A DNA stretch of 64,000 nt from Cercospora beticola (GCF_033473495.1 NC_088935.1:2418001-2482000), one strand, 5' to 3'; shown: positions 34,252-45,536, counted from the stretch's first letter. Notes: a model not told the origin generated them from the sequence alone. Numbers and translations: made by a program.

Positions 34252-35812
34252 ATGCGCAGCCTCATTTCCTCCTCGTGGCCTCCGCGATGTAATGCCTCGA
34301 CGTCGACCGTGCACCACGCAGCGCGCCGACTGTTAAAACCGAGCAGCCAGCGCCGCATCCTGCTGACCATTGCCTCCGCCTCCGCCCACGCCCACGCCCG
34401 CCCTCTCCACCGCAGTCCCCATCAGTGGTCCTCTCTCGTCCATTCCGCCCGCGCCAGTCCGCCGACGGCACCGCGAGCCCCAATGGCGACACAGGTGCTG
34501 CAGAAGCGCACGCACGCCGGTCACTCGCACGCAGGCGGCCATCATCACCACCATCACGGCGACAATGCCTACCTCACGAGTAAGAATAGCAAGGACCCGG
34601 GTGTCCGCATCACTCGAATCGGTCTATACGTCAATTTGGGCATGGCAATAGCAAAGGGTGCGGGAGGTTACATCTTCAATTCGAAAGCGTAAGACAACCC
34701 GTTCTCGAGCAAAGACCGCCGCGAATGCAGCGTATCTCGTGCCGACAGCGAGCTCACCAAACCTGCAGTTTGACCGCCGATGCGGTACATGCTCTGACGG
34801 ATCTCGTCTCCGATATTATGACACTTGCTACAATCTCCTGGTCAATACGCCCGGCGACCTCAAGGTTCCCCATGGGATACGGCAAGATCGAGTCCCTCGG
34901 CGCTCTAGCCGTGTCGTGCATTCTCCTTGGTGGTGGGATTGGCATAGGACTGCAGGCAGTCCTTGCTTTGAGCCAGCAGTTCTTCCCACATATTCACGAA
35001 TTTTTGTCACATCTGGGATTTTTAGCACATTCCCACTCGCACGATCACGCGCACGGGGCGGCAGAGGTTGGGCCCAATATCAATGCTGCGTGGCTTGCGG
35101 CGGGATCCATTGTGATCAAAGAATGGCTATATCGAGCGACCATGAAAGTCGCCAAGGAAAAGCGCAGCAGCGTGCTGTCTAGCAATGTTGGTGATCTGAC
35201 GACTTGCAAATCGATCTTAGCTAACAAGTGCAGGCTTACCACCACAGAGTGGACAGTTTGACGGCATTCGTCGCTCTCTTCACTATCGTTGCGAGCCATT
35301 TTCTGGAGAGCGCGCGATGGCTGGACCCAGTTGGAGGACTGGTCATCAGTGGGATGATCGTACAAGCGGGATGGGGCAATACCATGTCAGCACTCTACGA
35401 ACTCGCGGATCGTGGACTCGAAGAGGAGATCAGGGAGAAGGCCGAGACGACGGCTAGAGGTGCTCTCAAGAATTACGGACTCGAGCTTCGCGGATTGCAA
35501 GGCATTAAATCTGGTCAGAATCTCATGTTCGAGCTCGAAGTTGCTGTGCCAAGCGACTGGACTGTATCGCGGGCCGATGAAGTGGAGCAAATTATTAGGG
35601 ATGCGATTGCACAGAAAGTGAGGGGGACCAAGCGCGTCACGATCAGGTTCACCACCAGGAACAATGCACCTTTCGCGGACGAGTTTGTTGCCCGTAGCGA
35701 TGATCCAGAACACGGAGCGGACGAGGACCATCATGACCACGACCATGATCATGATCATAGCCATTCGCACGGGAAGGCCATGAATGGTTCGACGTCACAG
35801 AAGCGAAAGTGA
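34252..35812 (+). CDS. Mitochondrial cation-efflux metal transporter (Mmt1/Mmt2-like)
   Basis: Three exons (34252-34688, 34769-35186, 35234-35812) encode 477 residues. The Arg/Ser-rich N terminus without acids fits a mitochondrial presequence. A His-rich stretch (HAGHSHAGGHHHHHH) precedes the first membrane helix. The cation-diffusion-facilitator metal sites are present as DAVHALTDLVSD and HHRVDSLTA. FPMGYGKIESLGAL is the usual family block. The C-terminal cytosolic-type domain ends in a second His/Asp repeat (HHDHDHDHDHSHSHG). Yeast Mmt1/2 move iron across the inner membrane; iron, zinc or manganese are possible here. The ATG at 34252 is the first in frame. Confidence 0.9.
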
Positions 35813-36880
35813 ATAGACCTTTCAGCCTCTAATCTCGCCTGTTTAATCAGCAGTGCACACGAAGCGAGGCACAATATAGGAAGTCAGCCTCGAATCGAGC
35901 GATGCCCTCAGCAGAGAGGCGGTATGCTAGAATATTGGCATTCGCTGTAAATGACCTTTGCTGCAACAAAGCTCTCCACTGGTCACGAGTTGCTTGGAGC
36001 ATGTGGCACAAGCGTTGTCAATGCATTAGCTTCGCCATTTCTGACTCGAGCTTGCGGCGTCTTGCGATATGTATAGTAAAGTACCTCTGTGACGGCCGCG
36101 CCTGGTGCTGACGGATCGGCCTGTGTGAGGCATGTGCGTTGCAATGCATGAGGGTCTTGTCTTCGAATTGTTTGAAACGCAGTGCGCAGCTCAGTGCGAC
36201 TACTGTGCTCACGCCACAAGTGGCAGAAGGATGAGACAGAGACGATCACAGATCGGAGCGCGGCTCTGCGAAAGTTCGGAGTCAAAAAAGATCAGCACAC
36301 CCTTGCACATGCACTGGTGATCTCGGCTCGCCGCAAGGCGCACTTCAGCTTCCAACTTCCCAGTTTCATCCAGCGCTGTTGATGAGTATTGACGTTCGCT
36401 TTGGGCGTGCTATCGTGGCCATCACGTCGCGTGCTCCACCCACACGCGCTGCAAGCTCCTAGTGCTCCTGTGGCAGCTGCATGCCGATGTCTCGGCGAGC
36501 AAAGGCGCACGGCAGGACGGGGCGATGGCTGCGTCGTCGTACATGCGCAGGAACGAACGACAACTTGTGCTGCTGACCGGGGTGTTTGGACAATGACGCT
36601 CCCAGTCATCATTTTTTGCATGCACGTTCCTCGCTCGCGTCGTGTCTTTCTTGCATGCTCGTCGTACAAACAAGCTCGCGACTTCCGGTTTGTGTTATTT
36701 TCTCCTTCTCCCTTCAAAACAACTCCAAACTCGCTTTCCCATCTTCTCTTCACGACTCGACACGAACACATCAATCAACGAATACAAGCAGCTTCATACC
36801 AAAGCATCAGCACTTGCGAACACACGAAACTCATATAACGACCACACGAAACACATCCACAACTCGAGGCCACCGCAAAC
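35813..36880. other. Intergenic region, 1.07 kb
   Basis: It lies upstream of the small 65-residue gene. The last 250 bases (about 36630-36880) are rich in C, A and T with CACACGAA and ACACATCCAC runs, as in fungal 5' leaders of well-expressed genes. No exon with domain content is seen. Confidence 0.45.
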
Positions 36881-37135
36881 ATGGGCGCCGTCGTCTCTTG
36901 CTTCAAGTCCGTGGTCAATGCCATCACAAGCTGCTTTATGGCTGTTGTGAACGCCATCGTGGCCGTCCTCAAGGCCATCGTCAACGTAAGTCGAGCTTTA
37001 TGTTTGAGCAAACGCGACACGCAAAACTAACCAACCTACCAGGGCATCGTCTCCGTCTTCTGGGCTATCGCCTCGTGCCTGACTTGCGGCAAGGCTGGTG
37101 GACGTCGGAAGAGGGCAACAACGAGCGCGGTCTAG
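36881..37135 (+). CDS. Small 65-residue protein with N-myristoylation/palmitoylation motif
   Basis: Two exons (36881-36985, 37043-37135) encode 65 residues. It begins MGAVVSCFKSV: Gly2 and Ser6 fit the N-myristoylation consensus and Cys7 could be palmitoylated. Residues 8-52 alternate hydrophobic and small residues in repeats of the type VVNAIxxxxMAVVNAIVAVL, probably amphipathic or membrane-embedded helices. The tail CLTCGKAGGRRKRATTSAV is basic. I recall similar short proteins in other Pezizomycotina annotated as hypothetical, so I think it is conserved, but the function is unknown. The canonical intron (GTAAGT...CTAAC...CAG) and a CA-rich leader support a real gene. Confidence 0.75.
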
Positions 37136-37753
37136 CGTTCGTCACACATCAAGAACACCATCCGATTGTGGACCTCGACACAGTTGGCAAGCAGCACGCG
37201 TTTCGGCGCGTTCGCATGAGGACATTCGAATGAGCATCCGATTGGGAGAGGGTGGAGGTATTGTCATTGGAGGGAGGGGCAGGCTTTCGAGGACTTTTTT
37301 CGATCTGTGGTTTCGCCCGAGTTTCATCAGCGGTTTCCAGGGAGGCGTAGCAGTGATACCCATAGCACGAATTGCACTAATACTCTTTTGATCCGTTCTG
37401 AGGGCTGCTTTGTTCCTGGGGCACGCTCTTGTCTGTTCAACATTCATCGTCGTGGGCTCATGAGTTGTGATATTCCAACCTCACCTCTCGAGGTTCCGTA
37501 AGATTACATTCGAAGCGACTATGAACCAAAAACAACATTCAATCGCTCTCCGTGGGCGCCGTTATCATGATTCAAGCATGGCATTTCAAAAGTGCTGGGA
37601 TACATGGTAGAGGGCACATGCCATACGATGAAGCCGCCGTTCGTGTCTGCGAACGTGCCTCGTCCATGATACATCATCTGTCCATGATACATCATCTGCC
37701 CCCTCAGGTTTCTTTCGTGTCTCGGTCGTCATTGCGGTTGATCATGCCCACGC
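37136..37753. other. Convergent intergenic region, 0.62 kb
   Basis: It separates the stops of the small 65-residue gene and the v-SNARE gene. It holds both 3' UTRs and the 18-bp tandem repeat at 37663. No exon is seen. Confidence 0.5.
37663..37698. repeat. Perfect 18-bp tandem duplication
   Basis: The unit TCCATGATACATCATCTG occurs twice in direct tandem at 37663-37680 and 37681-37698. It lies in the noncoding stretch between the small gene and the 3' end of the v-SNARE gene. Confidence 0.85.
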
Positions 37754-38252
37754 TCAGTGCCTGCTGCCGTAGATTGCTGTACCGTGTTAGCGCCATATGT
37801 CTGCCTGTATCTGCCATTCCAACTTACCGCTGGGCACAATGATGACAACCAGCAAGATGATAATGCCAATAATGATGCACATTCTCATCTTCATGTCCTT
37901 CCACCACATCTGCTTGCGCACTCGATTCGCTCCACGGCGGAAGCTATTGGCCTGGGTCGACAGGTGGTCGGTCTTGTCCTGCAAATTGTCCAATCGCTCG
38001 CCACGTTCCGAGATCTTGTGAATGTTGTTCTGCATGGTGTGGACGGCGCTGTCGATCTCCTGTTGTCATTGTCAGCCTCCGATTCCCACCTCCGCCGGCT
38101 TCCAGCGCATGCGCCCTTCGCGATGTCTGTCCCATTCTCGTGCAGATATCACTTACGCGCTGGAGACCTTGTGTGCGAGCATTTCCGGCATCTCCCTCTG
38201 CGCCGCGCTTCACATAGGGGTCGTAGAGACCTTCGTTGTTGCTGGAGGCCAT
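37754..38252 (-). CDS. SNC1: Synaptobrevin-like v-SNARE (Snc1/Snc2)
   Basis: Three exons (38252-38157, 38059-37828, 37776-37754) encode 116 residues. A short variable N terminus is followed by the R-SNARE motif from [16 protein letters not shown] to [12 protein letters not shown]; the zero-layer arginine is in [19 protein letters not shown] precedes a single C-terminal membrane anchor ([15 protein letters not shown]). Such proteins drive fusion of exocytic vesicles with the plasma membrane and are retrieved by endocytosis, in yeast through AP180, which is also in this window. The last exon adds only seven residues after the anchor. Confidence 0.93.
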
Positions 38253-38817
38253 GATGACGGAGGCTGTCGCCTGATGGTCAGGAGGTCGTGGATGTGTCGG
38301 AAGCGGTTCAGAGACGGTTTCTTAGCGTCGGCGTGCTGGTTGAGGGCGTTGCGAGAGTCGTGCGATGGTGAAGAGGTGTGCGCGGTGAGGTGGCGTGTGT
38401 CGGAGAAGTAATAAGGCGCAAAGCACGTTGACTGGGAGAGAGGCTGAGATGGCTTGCGACAGGGCCGCTTGGCACGAGCAGTTGCTGACTCACTAGAGCA
38501 CGCTTGTGGCTCGGAACGGGGATTTCAGGTCGAGGCGACAACAACCGTGAATGCTACACAGCCACCAGGCGTAGATTATGGTGAACGGTAAAACGATCTT
38601 GGACAAAGACACTGGCACTATTGCAGACCTGCGTAAACAACATGGCATTGAGAGTGGCAGTCACATGATCGTCATCTCACAGGGCTTTCCAGGCCGCGGC
38701 TGTTGTGTAGCTATTTTGACCATGTTCGTAATCGCATTTTTGGCATGCACTCTCCGCCACCACTATGTACAAAGCTGCCGTAACGCACATGAACTGAGAC
38801 GAGCCTCGCTGTCTCGA
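38253..38817. other. Intergenic region, 0.57 kb, with a ubiquitin-like-looking frame
   Basis: It contains the v-SNARE promoter and the 3' region of the glutamine synthetase-like gene. A plus-strand frame from the ATG at 38578 begins MVNGKTILDKDTGTIADL and looks like the second half of a ubiquitin-like fold, but no upstream half is found. I do not call it a gene. Confidence 0.4.
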
Positions 38818-40372
38818 TCATACTGTCTCAATGTACCTTCTCACTTCCCAATCAGTCACTGCCTCATCCCACAGCCGGATCTCATGCTCTCGAGTGCCAG
38901 CATAATGGTCGACGAATTCGTCGCCAAAGACCTCACGTGCGACACTCCCCTTACGAGCGAATGTCGCTGTCGCATCTTTCAGGCTCTTCGCCAGTCTTTG
39001 ACCCTTGTCAGCCTCGCCGCCGACATCTTGGCCTTTCCCAAGCGGAGGCACGGGAATCTCCATCTTCTTCTCAACACCTCGCCAGCCGAGCGCCAGAATG
39101 GCCGCCAGGACCAGGTACGCATTTGTGTCAGCGCCTGGCACGCGTATCTCGAGTCTCGTGCCCTTTGGTGGACACGTTGGCGGGGCGATCAGGCGAATAG
39201 AAGCAGCACGGTGTTCCAGTCCCCACGAAACGGTGACTGGCGCCCAGAAGTTCTCAACAAGACGTTTGTAGCTGTTGACCGTAGGGGCAACGAGAGGCAT
39301 GATGTCCGGTAGGCCGTCCAGCACACCTGCAAGGAATTGTCGGCCAATGTCCGAAACGTGCGCAATGTCCTCGTAAGGTGCGTTCTCGTCCTTCTCCTCG
39401 CGATAGAAGAGGTTCTTGCCCGTCTTGTTGTCTTTGAGCGAAACATGCATATGTCCGCTGTTACCAGGAAGCCCTTCTCGTGGTTTTGCCATGAAGCATG
39501 GCGTGATCCCATATTTCGAGCTGGTGTTCTTAACCGTCAGCTTGAACAAAGCAGCCTTGTCCGCCATTTCTCTGATTTCTCCATATTCCAGTGCAGCTTC
39601 GTAGACACCAGGCCCGCTCTCGGTGTGCCAACCTTCGATGTCGCACCTAAAGTTGCTGCACGTCTTAAAGATATCGTAATACCAGTCCTGGTTATGCGTC
39701 GGTCTCGTGAGAGAATACCCAAACATGCCCTCCTCTAAGCTCGGCAATGAGTTGACCGGATTCTGTTTCAAGAATGTCGCCGTCGCGCTCGAGTTGCGTT
39801 CGTCGGAATTCTGCGGTAGCGAAGGTGCTCGGAAGGTGAAGAACTCATATTCGGCTGGCACAAATACATGTTAGCAGAAGACTCTCGCACGACCTCCATA
39901 CAGCATGAAAACAACTGCCCACTGCAGATCATTGCTCACCTCCCGCCAAAGCACCAACACCTTTGGCCTCAATCTTCTCTACGGCCGTCTCCAGCAGGCT
40001 TCGGGGACAAGCGCTCAGCTTGCCGCCCTCTGGCTCTCTGAAGCTAACCAGGAAGAAGGGCACATTGTTCTCCCAAGGTATCCTGCGGAAACTGCTCAGA
40101 TCAACCTCTGCAGTAATATCCCTGTATCCATTCGCGGCGTTGCTAATTGCCAGCTCCCGGAAATATGTCTGGTCATGCATGTCCCAGCCAAAGATGACTG
40201 AGCAAAAGCCAAATCCCGAGGAAGCAATGGACATGAACTTCTTCTTGGACATCAGCTTCCCTCGTATCTGTCCGTCGATGTCCGCGCCGCCGACTTTGAC
40301 AGCAGGATCATCCTTCAGCAGGTCTTCCAAATCCTCGTAAGTGAGCTTAGACGGGTCTTTGACGTCGGCCAT
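38818..40372 (-). CDS. Glutamine synthetase-like enzyme, class I type (FluG/gamma-glutamyl-amine synthetase group)
   Basis: Two exons (40372-39940, 39854-38818) encode 489 residues. The N-terminal beta-grasp part includes FGFCSVIFGWDMHD. The catalytic part has AEYEFF, GPGVYEAALEYG, NSGHMHVSLKD, a segment around SWGLEHRAASIR and the LEIRVPGADTNAYL strand. These match prokaryote-type GS-I relatives rather than the eukaryotic GS-II. Fungal members include the C-terminal half of FluG and gamma-glutamylpolyamine-type enzymes. They join glutamate to ammonia or an amine with ATP. This protein lacks the amidohydrolase half of FluG, so a polyamine or amine substrate is plausible but not shown. Confidence 0.87.
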
Positions 40373-41319
40373 GGTGCGTCTCTGTGCAACGCGTGTCGCG
40401 ACTCAAGGAAAGTGGAATACGATAGAGTTGTATCGTTGAGTACAACGAGAGTGTTGCAGTGTTGAAAGGGATTGCTTGCGACAACTGGTCAGAGATTACT
40501 TCGGCCGGACCTGTTCCCAGTGTCGTTATCTGGAGTGGAGGCGCAGGTCGCGGGACTGGTATATATGCACGCCCACGGTTCACTAGCTGACCTTACCCCG
40601 AGCTGCGCAGCAGATCAGCAGGCTAGTCGCGTGGCTGCGTCGGCAAAGTCATTGCGCGCGGCCCATGACTTGGACCTCACCTGCGATGTTGCTGAACGCA
40701 GGGCCCTTGCTTCCCAATGCTCTCGACGGCGATGGCCTTGATGAAGCACGTGTCCATTGTAGTCTAGCCGGCGGACAGAGACCGATGTCTTCCCGCGCGA
40801 TGAGGCGTCCGTCGCGAGCCTGACACAAAGCCGCCGAAACCGCAGTCCATACACGCGACTCGAGAGGACCCGTCAGTGTCCACTTATCAGAAGTGCGGGT
40901 CTAGTGAGGTAAAAGAACGCGCCCGACATGGCAAGTACAGCCTATACCACGGCGCAGTGTGCAAGATTGGGATGATAATGTCATGCGGAAAGCGCTAGCG
41001 TGCGACTGCTTCCATCAGCGGGCGGTGTGGATAAGGCATATCTGATGAAATCTGAAACGGCACGTCGTCACTTCACAAGGCTGCAGCACTACCACCTAAC
41101 ATCGCAACCTCACTATCGACACCGGTGCAGCAGCAATTGAACTGCAACTCGTCTTGTACCTGTGCGCCCCAGCTGTCATCAATTCTTCCCCATCCATTTG
41201 GCTTTGTGCTACGGATTCGTTTACTCGATTAGGAAGTGCCACAGAAAACTACTCTTTGATATGTGAGTGGACAATGCGCGGGCGGCATCTGGACATCTCA
41301 AGCACAATACTGATACAAC
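40373..41319. other. Divergent intergenic region, 0.95 kb
   Basis: It separates the glutamine synthetase-like gene (minus) from the SDR gene (plus). It probably holds both promoters. No exon or repeat is seen. Confidence 0.5.
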
Positions 41320-42399
41320 ATGACTAGGGCTGGCGGCGGAGACGCTCGACAAGGCCGTCTGGCCGGCAAGAATGCCATCATCACCGGCGCTGCTGGGTAA
41401 GTCATCACAGCGATCAAGTACTATCGATCGAGAAGAAGAATATACGACAAGATCATGCCATTGACTTGGGATACATCAATATCTGACCATTTTCTAGAGG
41501 TATCGGACTCGAGACGACCATCCTTTTCCTCCGTGAGGGCGCCAATGTCTTGATGACGGACATTTCGGAGGCTGCCCTTGAAAAGGCCATCGCTAAAGCC
41601 AAAGAGCATGCTCCTTCAGCAAGCGGCAAAGTCGAGATTGCCAAAGTCGATGTCTCCAAGGAAGCGGACGTTGAGGCTGCCGTTGCAAAGCTCGATGCCT
41701 GGGGTGGTCTCGATATCATGTTCAACAATGCTGGTATCATGCACGCCGACGACGCTGGTTCGTTCATTCATGACCAAGACTGTCCTCTCTGGCTTTCACT
41801 GACTTTGTATCAGATGCGGTCGACACACCTGAGAAGATCTGGGATTTGACACAAAACATCAACGTCAAGGGTGTTTGGTACGTCACTTTCGATGAGAAGA
41901 TTGCCGACAGGATACTGATCAATATCCCTTGAACTACAGGTTCGGCAGCAAGCACGCAGTCCTGTCTCTGCGCAAGTACAACAAGACCAAGGGCAGCATC
42001 ATCAACACGGCTTCCGTCGTCGCGCTCGTGGGATCTGCCACACCACAGCTTGCATACACAGCTTCGAAGGGAGCTGTGGCAGCCATGACGCGCGAACTGG
42101 CTATTGTCCACGCACGCGAGGGCTACCGCTTCAACTCGCTCTGCCCGGCTCCTCTGAACACTCCACTCCTGCAGGACTGGCTTGGTGATGATCAGGCGAA
42201 GCGCCACCGCCGCGAGGTCCATTTCCCCTCCGGTCGATTCGGCGAAGCCATCGAGCAAGCACAAGCCGTTCTCTTCCTTGCCAGCGACGAAGCTAGCTTT
42301 GTGAACGGGCATGACATGGTCGTTGATGGAGGCATGACCAAGGCATATGTCACTCCAGAGGGCCCAGCAACTCAGCCACCAAGCAACTTGGCGAGGTAA
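41320..42399 (+). CDS. Classical short-chain dehydrogenase/reductase
   Basis: Four exons (41320-41396, 41498-41757, 41814-41877, 41940-42399) encode 286 residues. The cofactor loop TGAAGGIG is split by the first intron. DIMFNNAGIM is the NNAG strand. The catalytic Ser is in NTASVVALVG and Tyr-x3-Lys in AYTASKGAV. The C terminus has SDEASFVNGHDMVVDGGMT, usual for NAD(P)-dependent family members. The acidic residue at the end of strand 2 (MTDISE) suggests NAD rather than NADP. The substrate is unknown. Confidence 0.92.
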
Positions 42400-42779
42400 A
42401 CGCCTCTATCAACGTGTACTTCCTTTCATCTCATCTGAGGTCTCTTTTGCATTGGGAGGAGAATTGTGACTTCTTCCGCGATGAGTTGATACACTGATAG
42501 AACTTGGATCTTCATGATAGTGCAGCCTGCAGCTTCTAAATGTACTGAGCTTCTACTGCTCTTTCAAACTTCACAGCCTGCTCCCAGAGCCGCCTTTTTA
42601 GAGACTGCCATGTCGACTGGCACAATGCTCTTTCTACTTCACCACCAACTCTTCAGTCTCTTCCATATAGCTACAGTCAACACCCAGATGAGTAGAAGGC
42701 CAACTACTGCAAAAGCCGCTTTGATTTCTCCAGCATCATGTGGCTCGCGTGCAAGTGCCCCTCTGGCCCACTCCGGGAG
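42400..42779. other. Convergent intergenic region, 0.38 kb
   Basis: It lies between the stops of the SDR and acyl-protein thioesterase genes and should hold two 3' UTRs. Nothing else is seen. Confidence 0.45.
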
Positions 42780-43788
42780 TCAGAGACTACCGCTGGATCC
42801 AGCTAGAGGTTTGTCACCAAGGTCTGGAATTCGTGAACACAAGTAGTTCTTCAAGTCCTCAATCTCCTCCGGCGCCGCACTGTGCGGTAGCCCCTTGTAT
42901 GTGTTGAACGACACATCCCAGCCCCACTCCTTCAATTGGTCCGCCGTCATCTTGCCCCAGTCATATCTGACAACCGGATCTGCATCACCGTGGCCCATGA
43001 AGATTGGAGTTTTCTGGTTCGGGCTGTCCTTGGGCACCAGTTCCCGAACCTTGCCCTTGAGTAGCAGATAACAGGAAAGTCCAAAGATTCCACCCAGCTT
43101 TGTTGGTGAAGTTATGCCCGCCATCAAACTCATTGCTCCTCCCTGGCTGAACCCACCCAGAACGATGCGCTCTGTTGGAATACCAGCTTTGATCTCCTCC
43201 TCAATCAACGTGTGGAACACTTTCTGCGATCGAAGAATGCCGGCTTCGTCTTCGCTACGGTTGGCGAGATCTCCGAAATCTGCAATGTCGTACCATCCCG
43301 GCATTCGCATGCCCATGTTGACGGTGATCGGAATTTGGGGTGCATTTGGGAAGACCTAGACATCATGCAGTTCAGTCAGAAGTTCAGTTTAGCATGTCGG
43401 TCACGCTGAGAAGCAGAAGCTCATTGTTCCAGTTCAAACGATCGCGTGGACTTACAAACTTGGTCTCTGGGAACAGGGAGCGCTACTAGACAGTCAGCGT
43501 TACTCATGAAGCTGCCTCGAATTGCATACACGTCTGTACTCCTCAGCGAGGAAATACCTAGCCGGCAATGTCAGTCATGCCGAGCATATCATCCATTCTC
43601 CCATTTCACTGATTTGGCTTACCATCCTGCACCACTATTCGATGTGGTCAGCCATGTTGTTCATACCACTACTTCTACTTTCCCATCGTGAATATGTACC
43701 TATCGCCGAGGCCGTGAGCAACAATAACTGTCGACGTGTGCCGCTTCAGCGCGGGCATCACGAGCGCCGCAGCCCCTGAAGTCGCCAT
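42780..43788 (-). CDS. Acyl-protein thioesterase 1
   Basis: Five exons (43788-43700, 43634-43623, 43557-43530, 43482-43456, 43355-42780) encode 243 residues. The alpha/beta-hydrolase triad is Ser122 in GGFSQGG, Asp178 in GDADPVV and His210 in GLPHSAA. The N-terminal strand TVIVAHGLGD, the FVFPNAPQIPITVN segment and PGWYDI are diagnostic. It removes palmitate from cysteines of proteins such as G-alpha and Ras. Exon 2 is only 12 nt long and encodes the core of SGAGW; exons 3 and 4 are 28 and 27 nt. All phases close. Length equals other fungal APT1 proteins. Confidence 0.92.
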
Positions 43789-44017
43789 AGTGGAGGATAT
43801 CCCGATGACAAAGGAAGATCAGCAGCTTGTTGTATTTCGCCGAAAGTTGATTGTCACTCTCGGTGTTGCGGCAGCACTGACGACTGAGGGGCGCGCGGAA
43901 CACCTCCGCTATCGCATACAAGCAGCCCAATGGCTTACTTAGCAACTACTTTGAGGGTTACAAGTACAGATTGTCAAAGTAGGATTCTAGAAGCTCGTAT
44001 GCACCAATGTATTATCA

Positions 44018-45121
44018 ATGTTTTTCTTCAGATCCTGGGTGAAAGTGCTACTCCTCGGACTTCTTGCCGCTACCATTCCGTTCCTCGCATCTGACAATCT
44101 GCTCAACACTGTGAGAATAGCTACCAACGGCTTGAGAACACGATTGACTAGCGCCACCATTTGGCAGGGGGCAAATCCTCAAACCAGTAACTCCTCCCCC
44201 ATTCCATTTCAAAGGATACAGACTACTTCCAGCAAGATGGCCCGCACACCTGTCTATTTTCTTTCCCATGGAGGCCCGAACATTATGGAGCAGAAGGACC
44301 ACCCAGCTTACTCGAAGCTTCAGGAGATCGGCAGGGAAGTGACACAGAAGGTCCGACCGAAAGCCGTCGTGGTCTTTAGTGCGCATTGGGAAGGGTATCG
44401 GGACACTATTGAAGTCAACACTGCAGAAACCATGCCATTGATATATGATTTCTATGGATTCCCGCCACATTATTACGAGTTCAAGTACCCTCACGTGGGA
44501 TCACCAGAGCTCGCAGAACGCGTGATGGAGAAGATTCGAGACGCAGGCCTGAAAGTCGAAGGCGTGAGGAGAGGATTGGATCATGGCGTTTGGGCGTCGT
44601 TCATGTGTGCGTTCGATCCACAAAAGAATCCGCTCAACGTCCCGATCGTTCAGGTTTCGATCTATGGCGAAGACGATCCCGATATGCATTACAACCTGGG
44701 CAAAGCTGTCGCATCGTTGCGCGAGGAGGGCGTCCAAATCATCACCAGTGGCCAAGCTGTCCACAATCTACGAGATTTGTGGCGGGGAATGCAGACACCG
44801 GGAGCGCTGGATTATGTACACTCATTCGATGAAGCGTTAAAGCAGGCAGTGGAGGAGTCTCCCGAGACCAGGCAAGCTGCCATGGCTGCACTGTTGAAAA
44901 GACCCGATGCGAAAAAAGCCCACCCTACTTTTGGTAAGTAAAGGATCGTGATTGCCGACCATGTGTCGTTTCCAGTCGTATCTGACAGTCAAGCAGACCA
45001 CCTGTATCCCATTTATGTGGCGGCCGGCGCAGCAAGCTCTGAAGATGGCAATCGGCTGTGGACGATGGCGGATGGCAGTATGAGCTGGGCGCAATATCGG
45101 TTCGGGGAGGTTGGCGCTTAG
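44018..45121 (+). CDS. LigB-type extradiol ring-cleavage dioxygenase (4,5-DOPA dioxygenase-like)
   Basis: Two exons (44018-44933, 44997-45121) encode up to 346 residues. The conserved domain begins near Met74 (MARTPVYFLSHGGPN). Metal-binding and catalytic histidines lie in SHGGPN, FSAHWEG, PPHYYEF and GLDHGVW. The end GNRLWTMADGSMSWAQYRFG is family-like. These iron or zinc enzymes cleave catechol-type rings; in plants the relative makes betalamic acid from DOPA. The first 73 residues include a hydrophobic helix (VLLLGLLAATIPFLA) and would make a membrane-anchored or secreted form; starting at 44237 would give a soluble cytosolic form. The sequence alone does not decide between them. Confidence 0.88.
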
Positions 45122-45536
45122 TCCGCATTGCAGGCCCTAGAATCGTGAGAAGTCATGTATAAGAATCCTTCGGAATGCACAAACTCGTCGTGTTCTCCCA
45201 ATGCACGTCTGTCACTTTTGGTTACCTGCATGGTACACGAGATACTGTACCCGGGTCTTGAGCTTGTGTTCATCGATTGGTCGGAGATTTGCGACCCCCA
45301 GCTGTCGCATCACCTGTTGCCCGAAGTCTTGACGCTCCGTCGCCAGGCGCAGCACCCAAGAATCTATCGCGTCGTCTCCTGAGCGCTTATCAGAGATTTG
45401 AGTAAATGATGCTCGATGGGTATCGTCGGATTCGTTCTTCGAGGCCCTGTCGTACTGTACACATGTACACAAGAAGCAGTGTGCTTCACAATTCCATTCG
45501 TCGCAAGCAATAAGATGTTCCCCTTCTCCCTTTTAA
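45122..45536. other. Convergent intergenic region, 0.42 kb
   Basis: It lies between the stops of the dioxygenase and the NDUFA2 gene and holds both 3' UTRs. No exon is seen. Confidence 0.45.
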
